Of a stretch of 64,000 nucleotides of DNA, positions 55,690 to 64,000 are shown piece after piece. The notes under the pieces are model-generated. The model saw nothing but the letters and a program-made list of their open reading frames with translations, was not told where the DNA came from and made no database searches. Position 1 is the first letter of the stretch. Each line of letters begins with the position of its first letter. The position numbers were made by a program, and so were the translations under genes. Origin of the DNA: Thereva unica. Taxonomy: Eukaryota > Arthropoda > Insecta > Diptera > Therevidae. The stretch spans positions 52,614,953-52,678,952 of the forward strand of contig OX465283.1 in assembly GCA_949987705.1 (NCBI GenBank), read 5' to 3'.

Positions 55690-56335
55690 ATTTGCTCAAA
55701 AGCCCTTCAATTCCCCGCTGGGTTGCTACCAACCAGCTCATGGACAACCTAATAATAAAGAGGTCTCAGGCCTATGATAACATATGGAGCTCATCTCTAT
55801 CTCTCATAAGGACTATGATAACGTATGGAGCTTTAGTGTGGTGGCAAAGAATCAAAGGTTCGCTAAAAATCAAGCCAAATTCAAATAATGATCTGCCTTT
55901 CTGCCTTAATTTGGCAGCGATCCATATCAAAATAAAAAATTCTCTATAAATGCTGCGTTGACGTTGATATCGAATGGACACCTGGGTCTTCACCAGGGAC
56001 ATTTTATAAATCGTTATGGAGGACACCACAAGCGGAAATGCTATCAGAGTGTGCGCTCGCGAAGATCTCAAAGCTTAAGCCTCCTTCAGTGATATACTGG
56101 GTTTTCCCTTCAAGATACCACAGGTTAAACTCGATGGTACACAAGTGGCTCTAAAAATGAGATATGGGAGTTCCGGGAATTGATGGTATAGTCCAAGCTT
56201 AGTATACAGCGTTCACTGGAAACCCTAGCTTCTGTGTGATGGAAGGTTTGCGCTATATTGGTATGAACCTAGGAAAACTTAAGAAAGGTATATGGTAACA
56301 AGAATCTCTTTAATCAATAACCCGTGCGAGCAAGC
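55690..56335 (+). pseudogene. LOA-like LINE, post-RT region
   Basis: LIRTMITYGALVWWQRIK (about 55800-55852) is the conserved block after the RT domain of LOA/I-type LINEs. LNLAAIHIKIKN and ...IRVCAREDLKA follow in order, as in the linker toward RNase H. Many stops. RNase H motifs are not clearly seen. Confidence 0.6.
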
Positions 56336-58194
56336 CAAACTAGTTTGAACCTGCCAGAGTGTTGTGGTGCTCCTTGAACCCGATACCACACTGACACTAT
56401 GAAGCAGATGAAAGGAAAAAATGAGAAATGAGATTAGTTTTGGTAAAATTGAATATCCACATTAAATTAGTAAAGGCTTTTGTTGTTTTTCAAAAAAAGT
56501 GCAGTAAAATTAAAAATGGAAACTGTTGATAGATTAGGCCAACACACAGAACCCACTGCTTCTATATTTAATATCTTCAACAAATTTACCACAGTTCGGC
56601 CCACAAAGGCATATGTTACTGGTATTCATACCAGCTTTCGCATATGAAGAAAATATGTTTTAAAATTACTAGGCTACAATATTAATACGGCAATATAGCA
56701 GCGATGAAAATATGAAACGTAATAATTGTAATATTCAAGTGGAAGCATTTCAAAAGGGATAAAAGCCTTTTCAGAACAAAAAAAATATACAACTGCAGAA
56801 AAATTCATTTAAGCAGCAGCGTAGATTCGATTGCACTTTAATTTAAATTAATGAAACGAATTAATTATAGATTTAAGCGAGAACAGGCCGGCCCCAGTAC
56901 ATTTGTAAGCAATCCAGATACCAAATGGGATATCCGTATTTGCATTACAAAAATCTGGAAACGCGCACTGACCACATGGAGGTTTTTCATGAGTATGTGT
57001 GGATTTTTGCTAGCCGAGTTTCCCTCATCCTTCAGCAGAAACAACAACAACAACAGTATCAGGGAAAACGGTGGAAAGGCATTTCGGTTATTTAATTTTT
57101 TAATCTCAGTTAATGAAATCTTCCGGGGTATCCTGGAGTGAAATATGAGTTAATTAAAATTTATTTTCGCTGAAACAATTACAATTATAGCATTTGTATG
57201 GGCGTTTTGGGATTGAATTGTTTATCCGGCTTATGTTGAAAATTATATCCAATATTTATTAGTAAAACACGGATTTTAAGTCTATGAAATGTTTTTCGAA
57301 TTCGTTAAGTAGCTGTACTGAAGGCATTGTAATTTTCGAATTTCCAATTGCGAAAATATTATTCAAAATTCGTCCTCATATTTGGTTTGCCGATTTTAGT
57401 CAGCACTATTCTTTTATAACGTTAGGAGACAATTATTTTATTACCTTGATGGTATTACAAACCTTATTTATTTCGATCTACAACAGCGATTTGCTAGCAG
57501 TGAAAAATCCGCATATGCGTTTTGACATTACTTTATTGGTGCAAAGGCTAGATGCCGATTCGGGGAGATGGATGTTATTTGACATGGAAAATTGTGCGGG
57601 AAAAATTATGAGAATACTTACTTATTCTATAATTGCTTAGATTAAATTATTTTTACTTAAGAAATAAATGAAATGAGATTTAATAGTAAACCTTAGTTCG
57701 AGGTACAAAACAGGTTTGAGGCTGTGAGGAATCAGAAGAGAGTTGAAGAAGATGACTTTGACCACGGCATTTAAAGTCTGAAATGTTGCAGGATTTCGGA
57801 ATACTGGGGCTTATTCTCCAATTCGTTTCACGTGAAAAATTGTTCACATTCCAAAAGTGCTATTCTGGCATTCGCCTGAGGTGAATACTTTCGTTGTGAA
57901 GTGATTAAGGGTTTTACCTAATTTTTCAAAGGGGAAGACCCTATTACGAAGTTGTATTTCGGCAGTTATATACGAAATGGCAGCAAAGAATTGATTATTT
58001 CATATTTATAAAATTATTTACTCAAATTTTCAATTTTCCGATAATTATTGTTTTTGTATGCAGAGAAATTACGAAGAGAAAAGAGTTTGATGTTCTTTTG
58101 GGTGAAATGGAAAAGCACAAACATGAAGCAAAAGGGCAGAAGTATTCCGAAAATTTTATGGCCAAAGAACGATACGAGGAAATATGGAAAGCGA
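56336..58194. other. no gene recognised
   Basis: AT-rich. The longest ORF, 57284-57640 (118 codons, plus strand), has ordinary protein-like composition (MKCFSNSLSSCTEGIVIFEF...) but no recognised motif and no neighbour to support it. (CAA)n at 57040. Confidence 0.45.
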
Positions 58195-58531
58195 TCTAGA
58201 CCACGGATAATATGCAACTTTTTTCTGCCTCATCAACAAAAAATGATATTTATTGACAGAATGTTTTTTTTTTGGTGTGCAAAAACGATTTTTCATGACA
58301 TACGAAAATATGCAAACTTTATGCAAAAATTTGCAAAAAATATGAAAAAAAAATGTTCTAAATATGCAAAATACTTCAGAAAATTCCGATGTTTTTACAA
58401 ATAATTACTACAATTATTCTGAACAAACATTTATTTATTGACTTAATGCAATATGTAACTATAATTTTTCCCATGTTTACCGCGGTTATCGCTTAATATA
58501 AGTTTATATGCCGAAAATGATCTTTCGACAT

Positions 58532-59448
58532 CACATGACCAGGGGCGGCGCTTTCATAGGTGCAAATGGTGCACTTGCACCGGGCGCAAATCAAGAAAAA
58601 GCTTCGAAAACAAATTGAAAAAGTGTATTTGTGTCTTTTTATATTGTTTTTCGCAAGGTATGGCCAATCCTATTCCATTTTATTCGGCTGATTTCGTCGT
58701 CTATTCGTTCTTGGCCGGCACAGTGTCATAGCTCTTGATTTGTAATTCGCACTAGTTGTACTATTATAGATCAGTAATTCGGCGAGGGGCACCTGGATCG
58801 CCTCTGTTTTGAAGTTGTTGAAAGCTCCGAAGTTAATATAAGCGCCTTCATTGTCCAGAAAGAGTTTTATTTTATGCAAGATTCTACAGTGGAAACTGAT
58901 ACATGCAGCTCAGTAACCACCGATTACCCCTCGAAATATGAAGGCTTGAGAACGACATAGGGACCTCTAGATTTGCGGAGCTCTGCATTGCGCTGAAAGT
59001 TGCTACTGCAGTACACCGAAAAATATCCATGATGAGGGTGGGGATGTGTGACGAATGGTGGCAGCGGCAATGAAGGCCATCTACCAGAAGTTTAAACTGT
59101 ACGAAGCTTAAAGAAACAACATTAGGGGGAGAGTTTTGTAAAGTTAAAACGCAAACACACCCAGCACAAAAACAATATCACGAAGAAAATCCTGATTGGA
59201 CCCAGGCTTTAACAGGTGCAAATGGTACACTTACAACGGGCGAAATTTCAAAAACAATTCAACTTCGAAACAAAAATGGGAAAAAGTGTCCCCGTGCCTT
59301 CATTTTCATATATTAAAAGTACTTCACAGAGTGTTTGTGTCTTTTTGCCTTGCCCTTCACAGCGATTAAAAAATGAACCGCTGATGGGGGCGCACCACGG
59401 AATACTGCACCGGGCGCAAAAGAAGCAAGCGCCGGCCCTGCACATGAC
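58532..59448. mobile_element. non-autonomous hAT-like element nested in hAT transposase
   Basis: A 901-bp element (58540-59440) has ends CAGGGGCGGCGCTT / AAGCGCCGGCCCTG (one mismatch) and a perfect 8-bp duplication CACATGAC on both sides (58532-58539, 59441-59448). It interrupts the transposase reading between APVTS and CDVERSF. Inside, GTGCAAATGGT.CACTT.CA is repeated near 58560 and 59216, so part of the left end is duplicated. No transposase is encoded. Confidence 0.92.
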
Positions 59449-59828
59449 GTAACAGGAGCAAATTTAAACTTGCTTAATAAACTACTATTAAGCTCTGTAG
59501 GTGCAGGAATATTTTTACCTGATATTATATTTGCAATTTTGTTTAGTTCTGTATACCCAGGATTCTTGTTTAAAACATTTTGCAATTTTAACTTAATGGT
59601 CTTTCCAAAGTCGCCAGGTATTGTTTCGAATTTTGACACGACTTTTTGAACAAGTTCCACTGAATCTGTTAGTGGTTAACCTTTTGTTTCTAAAGCTCTG
59701 ATGGTGTCAGGTAAACACGAAAAGTGAGCTTTTATAAATACTAACTGATTTAATATTTCAGGATCTGCAAAAACTCCTTGTGCTTTTTTAATGGAGGCAG
59801 CATCATCGGCATTAAAAGAATTTACAAC

Positions 59829-59902
59829 CTAGTATATGTAAATAGATAAAAAAAATAATATTGAAGTTCAGCGAATTAAAATTTCAATACAAAAAAACCT
59901 AC
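59829..59902 (-). other. intron in the hAT transposase
   Basis: On the minus strand GAG|GTAGGT is the donor and CTAG|GTTGTAAAT the acceptor, 74 bp apart and stop-rich. Joining the exons keeps the frame (IKE then VVNSF), in line with the domain order. Confidence 0.7.
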
Positions 59903-60718
59903 CTCTTTAATTTGAGCAAGATGTTCAGCATAAAACAGGGCAGTATTTATCCACGTACCCCATCTTGTAATTACGGGTTCTGGAGGTAATTGAAGATTTT
60001 TCAGAATATCTTTGTATGCCTGAATACGAAGTGGGGCTTTGGAAAACACCTTTTTGACTGAAGATATTAACAAATTTACTAAAGTAAAGTTTTCGCGAAC
60101 TGTTTCGCATACTCTGTGAAGGCCATGAGCTAGACAAGTAAGGTGTATCATTATTCGGAAAAAATACTTTCAGATTCTGACCTGGAGCCGCATCTGTTAC
60201 AATACAAGCAATAGTACCTTTCCATGATTTCCTTGAGGCCATAATGTTAACAATGCCGAATTAACAAATCGAGCTATTGTAACATTATTCGTTCTTTCAA
60301 TCTCCTGGCAGGCAAGTAGATGCGGTTGGCCGCTGTCATTTTCACTTAATTTTAAAACTATTAAATTTGCTATATTTCGACCAGTCTGTCGTTTCATCTA
60401 CGGAGATTGAAATGTAATTTTCACCAATATCAGCTCGAATCTTTTCAATTTTGGCATCATAGCACTTTGGTAAATAATTTTTTCTGACGGTCAATTCGAC
60501 TGGAATATTACCTTTTGTGTATTTCTGAAGGAACCTTTTAAAAGTTTCATTACTTAAAGAATTCCAAGGCATGTTTACGGCTACCATGGCTTGGCATAAA
60601 TCAAAATTAAACTCGTCAAATTCATTTGATTCGTTTGCCGCAACATTGCTTTCAGCTTCTAAGGCTTGGTGTGATTGCGTTCTGATATGCTGCTGCAGTT
60701 GAGACCTCCTATCAGCTA

Positions 60719-61210
60719 CGAAATTTGTGTTTTTATCACTTTGATTACTAGATTGTTGACGTTTCCTGCCAGTCGCATACGCGCTTCTGCCCGGGGAGGT
60801 TGTGTTGCTTGCGACTGCGGGGAACTGTCGGTTTATGAATGAAAACGCTCATTTATTCAAAGGAATTTTTTTCAGCATTTTTTTTAAATTATTTTAAATT
60901 TAGAAATGAGAAATATTTCGCATAATTAAAGTAAAATTATGCTTATTATGTTGAATAAACTGCCTTTGTTGAGCAGGGGCTTTACATGTATTTAAAAGCT
61001 CTGCTCAACACATATAAAGATAAATTAACTTTATTCATTCGGCATGCGCGCATCCCTTCCCAAATTATTTTGTTGAGTTTTTTCAGTGTTTGTTGCCGTT
61101 TTAACTAAAAAAAGGGGAAATGATAGAACAATATTTATAAAATTTGGCAACGAGGTGCGCAGAACTGCTCAAATTTTTTGTGTCACGGAGTTTGAAAAAT
61201 TCTATACACG
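60719..61210 (-). other. hAT 5' region upstream of the transposase
   Basis: It matches the truncated copy at 26.70-27.21 kb with high similarity, including the GC-rich CGCTTCTGCCCGGGG block. It may contain leader and a first intron. No BED finger could be read. Confidence 0.55.
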
Positions 61211-61339
61211 ATACTGCCGTAGGCGGGCATGCGCAGCGTTATTAAGGCAAATAGAACCGGAAAAACGAAACACGCCCAGATAACTTAGAATTGCCAAATG
61301 TTAAAAATGACTTGCTTTATACAAAAAAATTAGCAAATA

Positions 61340-61440
61340 ACGTAGACATGCTAAATATATGCAAATATGTAAAAAATAACCAAATATGCAAAAAACATGT
61401 AAATATGCAAAAGATATGCAAATATGCAAAATTATTATGA
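61340..61440. repeat. subterminal ATATGCAAA repeats, right side of hAT
   Basis: At least five copies of ATATGCAAA or close variants, in the same orientation, near the right terminus. A matching cluster lies at 58300-58370. Confidence 0.75.
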
Positions 61441-61589
61441 ATATTTCAATAGAGAAATCTGTGAAATAAATTTCTATACAGAAATATTTGCAATATATAA
61501 ATTAAAATAAAATATGCAATTGCATATTATCCGAGGTCTAGAAATTATTGTTTACTAGTTGAACCAGTAAAATTTTGACTCGTTCATTT

Positions 61590-61745
61590 TTAGAAAGAGT
61601 ATCTAGGCAGGCCCCTAAAAAGCACCTTGGCTTGACTGGAACATAGCACCCTCGGCTCCTTCACAGAATCTTTAAGTCACCGTAAGAATGTAGTAGCCGT
61701 ACCCTCTATAATTGTATCGCTATTATCATAAAGACTGCTTCACCT
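61590..61745 (+). pseudogene. jockey/I-type LINE C-terminal scrap
   Basis: GPLKSTLAWLEHSTLGSF and SHRKNVVAVP correspond to the same C-terminal RT blocks as at 50.5-51.2 and 54.8-55.1 kb. It is heavily decayed. Confidence 0.55.
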
Positions 61746-62130
61746 AAATTAAAAACCTCCTACAAGGCAACACAAGACCAGCTAACCGCAACACAAGACC
61801 AGCTAACTGGACTCACCTGCACACTACCCCTACCAAATCTGTGAAGCCGAACAGATGGTTCAATGGGAAATGTATGAACGCAATCAAAGCTAAAAAAGCC
61901 GCTTATAGAGCATATAATCGTTCGTTATTCACAACAAGTAAGTGGAAATAGAAAGCATACCCAAGGCCGACTTATTAGCATCTCCGTTCGCCGCAAATTC
62001 TTCTCTACCCGATGCTGCTATGTCACCCCCGCTCTTTATAAATGATATGTCGAATTTCTCTAAAGATCGGTGGGAGCAAAAAAAATTACTCAAAAAGTCA
62101 AAAGTAAGTTTGGACATATGTATCTCTTAA
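61746..62130 (+). pseudogene. LINE fragment, endonuclease-RT linker
   Basis: KPNRWFNGKCMNAIKAKKAAYRAYNR (61.85-61.92 kb) is the linker after the endonuclease. ADLLASPFAANSSLPDAAMSPP (61.97-62.03 kb) and LKKSKVSLDI (about 62.1 kb) lead toward the RT domain, which is absent. A 22-bp direct duplication (ACACAAGACCAGCTAAC) is at 61780-61820. Confidence 0.65.
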
Positions 62131-62515
62131 ACGCTCAGTCGTATCATAAAGTAGTTTTTACAAAATTTGCAGGTTATGCGATTATTCTCGTACGAATTGC
62201 CATTCATGAGATATCGCCGTTTTGAAAATAAATAAAATGCTCCTATGCTAGGCGCGCCCTTGTGATTAGCTTTGCGGGCACTCATCTTTCTTTTGGCAGA
62301 ATCAATTCAGAAGCTATCCTGAAGGGGCGAAGAAAACGGAAAAACGTAGACCAGTTCTCGTTCGATGCGGTGGTCAAGCAAAATATTGACCGTGGTTGGT
62401 ACTTAGTTGGGTCACAAGTCGGTAAAACTGATGAGCAAAACTGGTCTTGCAGTCTTGGCAGGGTAGTATGAATTTTTGTATGAAGAGGTCGATTGAAACA
62501 ACCTTCGTGCTACCA
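62131..62515. other. no gene recognised
   Basis: Short ORF 62262-62471 has no motif. Its end (ACTGATGAGCAAAACTGGTCTTGCAGTCTTGG) resembles the repeat words of the next feature, so the repeat family may begin here. Confidence 0.45.
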
Positions 62516-62765
62516 CCCATGATCTTGCACATTTAGCAAGAACAAGACCAAGACAAGACAGGACAAGACAAGACTGCAAGATCAAGGTAACAAGACTTTT
62601 TGCTCATCACTAAAAGTGATGCGCTAAAAGTCTTAAAGTGATGAGCAAAAAGTCTTGCAGAAAGTCTTGCAAAAAGTCTTGCAATCTTGTCTTTTGTTGC
62701 TAATTGTGGAAGACAAGACTTTTTGCTCATCACTGAAAGAGTTTTCTGTCTTGGTTTTGCTTTGG
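62516..62765. repeat. inverted and direct repeats of a CAAGACTTTTTGCTCATCACT motif
   Basis: A 21-bp word beginning CAAGACTTTTTGCTCATCAC at 62591-62611 is exactly inverted at 62637-62657 and repeated directly at about 62715-62735. A partial copy lies in the spacer. AAGTCTTGCA words and AGACAAGACAAGAC fill the rest. Confidence 0.75.
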
Positions 62766-62942
62766 TCTTGCTAAATGTCCAGAACTAGTCTTACTATCAC
62801 TAGACGACACTCGCGTTGAAAAGGGCGAAAAGGCAATTGCCTTTCTTGAGTTGTTTTATTCTTAGGGAGTCAAGTTTTTTACTACAATTTTGACTGTGCA
62901 CCGAATACTATTTCAGATAACATCATCCCCAAATTTTGAGTA

Positions 62943-62988
62943 AAATTTGATTCCCCCCCCCCAAGAATTGCTTCTGGATCAGCCCCTG
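62943..62988. repeat. orphan hAT-like terminus
   Basis: A C run followed by GATCAGCCCCTG (ending 62988) resembles, when inverted, the CAGGCGCGGATC...GGGGG ends of the element at 13.45 kb. No opposite end was found. Confidence 0.4.
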
Positions 62989-64000
62989 ATTAATGGCACT
63001 TTATTATGCGTTGGATATTTTTTAAACATTTAACAATTATTAATAAAATCATTAATTTTATATCAAAATGCGGTGTAATCCTGATTGCTGGATCGAATTA
63101 TCTTTGTCATTAATATTTGTTTTTATTATGCCAGGTAAAACAGTGCTGGGGTACTTTTACAATTATCGAATGTTTTCGTGCTGATCCCGATGGCTTAAAA
63201 CGCGACTACTGCTTTCAAATGCCGACGCCTTTGGATAGATCATATTGGCAACTTGGAGTTCACCTTCCAAAGGTGAAGAATAATGATAAAGCGTATCCAG
63301 GACAATCTGAAGCAACCTCTGCAAGCAAATTATTGATTAAACTAAAGAAAATAAATCAACTATATCGCCACCCTTATATAGGTGCTGTTTATCTCTTCCT
63401 GAAGGAGTAGCCGAAAATATTAAGCGAGTCTCTTTCGGATAAGATTTTCCTTCCAAGGCAACATATCCCACCCACTTCACCGAGAGCTGGCAGCGAAAAA
63501 TGATTTATTGATCCTGAGCTTTTATATTTTCATGTGGGTAGTGATAAATGTGATTATTTGGAGCTTTTATATTTTTCCGTATTTTTTTATTTTTTTAATT
63601 TTAGGCAAACGAGATGTTTCCTTTAAATATTTATAACCTTTCATTCCTATCGCACACCAGATGAAGTTTTCTTGTTGAAAGTTTTTTGTTTGCGGCAAAG
63701 CGTCGACGGGACGAGGACAAGGGTAGAGGAGGCAAAATTATAAATTTTGTCCTTGAATTTGTTCTATAAAAAATTTCAAGGATTTATGTTGGAATTTTGT
63801 GCTGGCGCTTAATCACCTGAAATTTTCGCTAATAAATGTCAAAGGATGAGATGAATTTGATTAATTATGCTAACTAGTCAATTAGCGGTAGCACTTTAAG
63901 CCAGCAGAAGTTCACAACATGACATCCTCTCTCTCTCATTCAGAGAAACACTTAATCACCCCGCTTTGGCTCATACTACACAAGGTTAGTTTTCCGCCAT
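62989..64000. other. no gene recognised
   Basis: ORF 63117-63410 (97 codons) reads like protein in places (PTPLDRSYWQLGVHLPKVKNN) but has no recognised domain or partner exon. The last 500 bases are AT-rich without structure. Confidence 0.45.

Larger units (their letters stand above)
58440..60718 (-). pseudogene. hAT transposase, with intron and nested insertion
   Basis: Read right to left: QLQQHIRTQSHQALEAESN (from 60718, after an AG acceptor-like site); MVAVNMPWNSLSNETFKRFL (60587); YISISVDETTDW, the first catalytic Asp region (about 60.40 kb); EIERTNNVTIARF (about 60.30 kb); VTDAAPG (about 60.2 kb); NLKVFFPN and MIHLTCLAHGLHRVCETVRE (about 60.15 kb); EPVITRWGTWINTALFYAEHL (about 59.96 kb). 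After an intron come NADDAASIKKAQGVFAD and FSCLPDTIRALETKG, ending KFKFAPVTSCDVERSFSAYK across the nested insertion, the dimerisation region with the last catalytic Glu. Frameshifts near 60390, 60240 and 60150 and a stop near 59690 make it inactive. A hAT transposase cuts and pastes the element. Confidence 0.85.
58196..61541 (-). mobile_element. hAT transposon, about 3.3 kb, degraded
   Basis: Terminal sequences CTAGACCACGGATAATATGC (left) and GCATATTATCCGAGGTCTAG (right) are inverted with one mismatch. Both subterminal zones contain many ATATGCAAA words (58300-58370 and 61340-61440), typical of hAT binding sites. The minus-strand transposase is broken and contains a nested hAT element at 58540-59440. 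I found no 8-bp target duplication, so the outermost boundaries are slightly uncertain. Confidence 0.8.

Noticed and set aside
57284..57640. 118-codon ORF as a host gene
   Set aside because: No motif, neighbour, splice structure or family recognised; reported only as part of a gap.
58048..58404. 118-codon Lys- and Phe-rich ORF
   Set aside because: It spans the hAT left terminus and the ATATGCAAA repeats; composition explains it.

Overview
The window is AT-rich nuclear DNA from an arthropod, most likely an insect. The evidence is an errantivirus (insect endogenous retrovirus), a BEL/Pao element, an insect-type Helitron, and RTE-, jockey-, R1- and LOA-like non-LTR retrotransposons (LINEs). I cannot name the species. 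I recognise no single-copy host gene: every protein-coding stretch I can identify belongs to a mobile element, so this is a repeat-dense intergenic or heterochromatic tract with many nested insertions.

Layout, 1-14 kb: the 3' half of a BEL/Pao element (pol with one in-frame stop, an extra downstream ORF, 3' LTR) fills 1-3.8 kb. A gene-poor stretch follows, carrying several inverted-repeat (MITE-like) elements at 6.8, 9.2, 9.6 and 13.5 kb and an unexplained array of hairpins sharing one loop sequence at 7.2-7.4 kb.

14.06-21.38 kb: a complete errantivirus on the minus strand. It has 433-bp LTRs (one difference seen), a 4-bp target duplication AGCG, a tRNA-Ser-type primer site, gag, pol joined by a -1 frameshift site, and an open env with a furin-type site. 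Gag carries one apparent frameshift.

21.4-36 kb: decayed LINE pieces (RTE endonuclease with a tRNA-like sequence beside it, an RTE reverse transcriptase, a LOA-like fragment with RNase H, a jockey/CR1-like fragment), short tandem repeats, and a truncated piece of a hAT transposon whose fuller copy lies at 58-61.5 kb. 36.14-38.25 kb is a non-autonomous Helitron filled by about 12 copies of a 125-bp minisatellite.

39.4-43 kb: the most striking structure. A jockey-like LINE holds a 2.44-kb fold-back element with about 750-bp, nearly identical inverted arms. One arm holds a later 264-bp TTAA-type MITE, and the other arm preserves the empty site. A separate TA-type MITE sits in the LINE 3' UTR.

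43-64 kb: fragments of RTE, Tc1, R1 and LOA-like elements; a minus-strand LINE at 48.8-52.2 kb whose ORF1 is split by another LINE; and a 3.3-kb hAT element whose broken transposase keeps a recognisable intron and whose C-terminal coding region was hit by a second, non-autonomous hAT element with a perfect 8-bp duplication. LINE scraps, an inverted-repeat cluster at 62.5 kb and featureless DNA complete the window.
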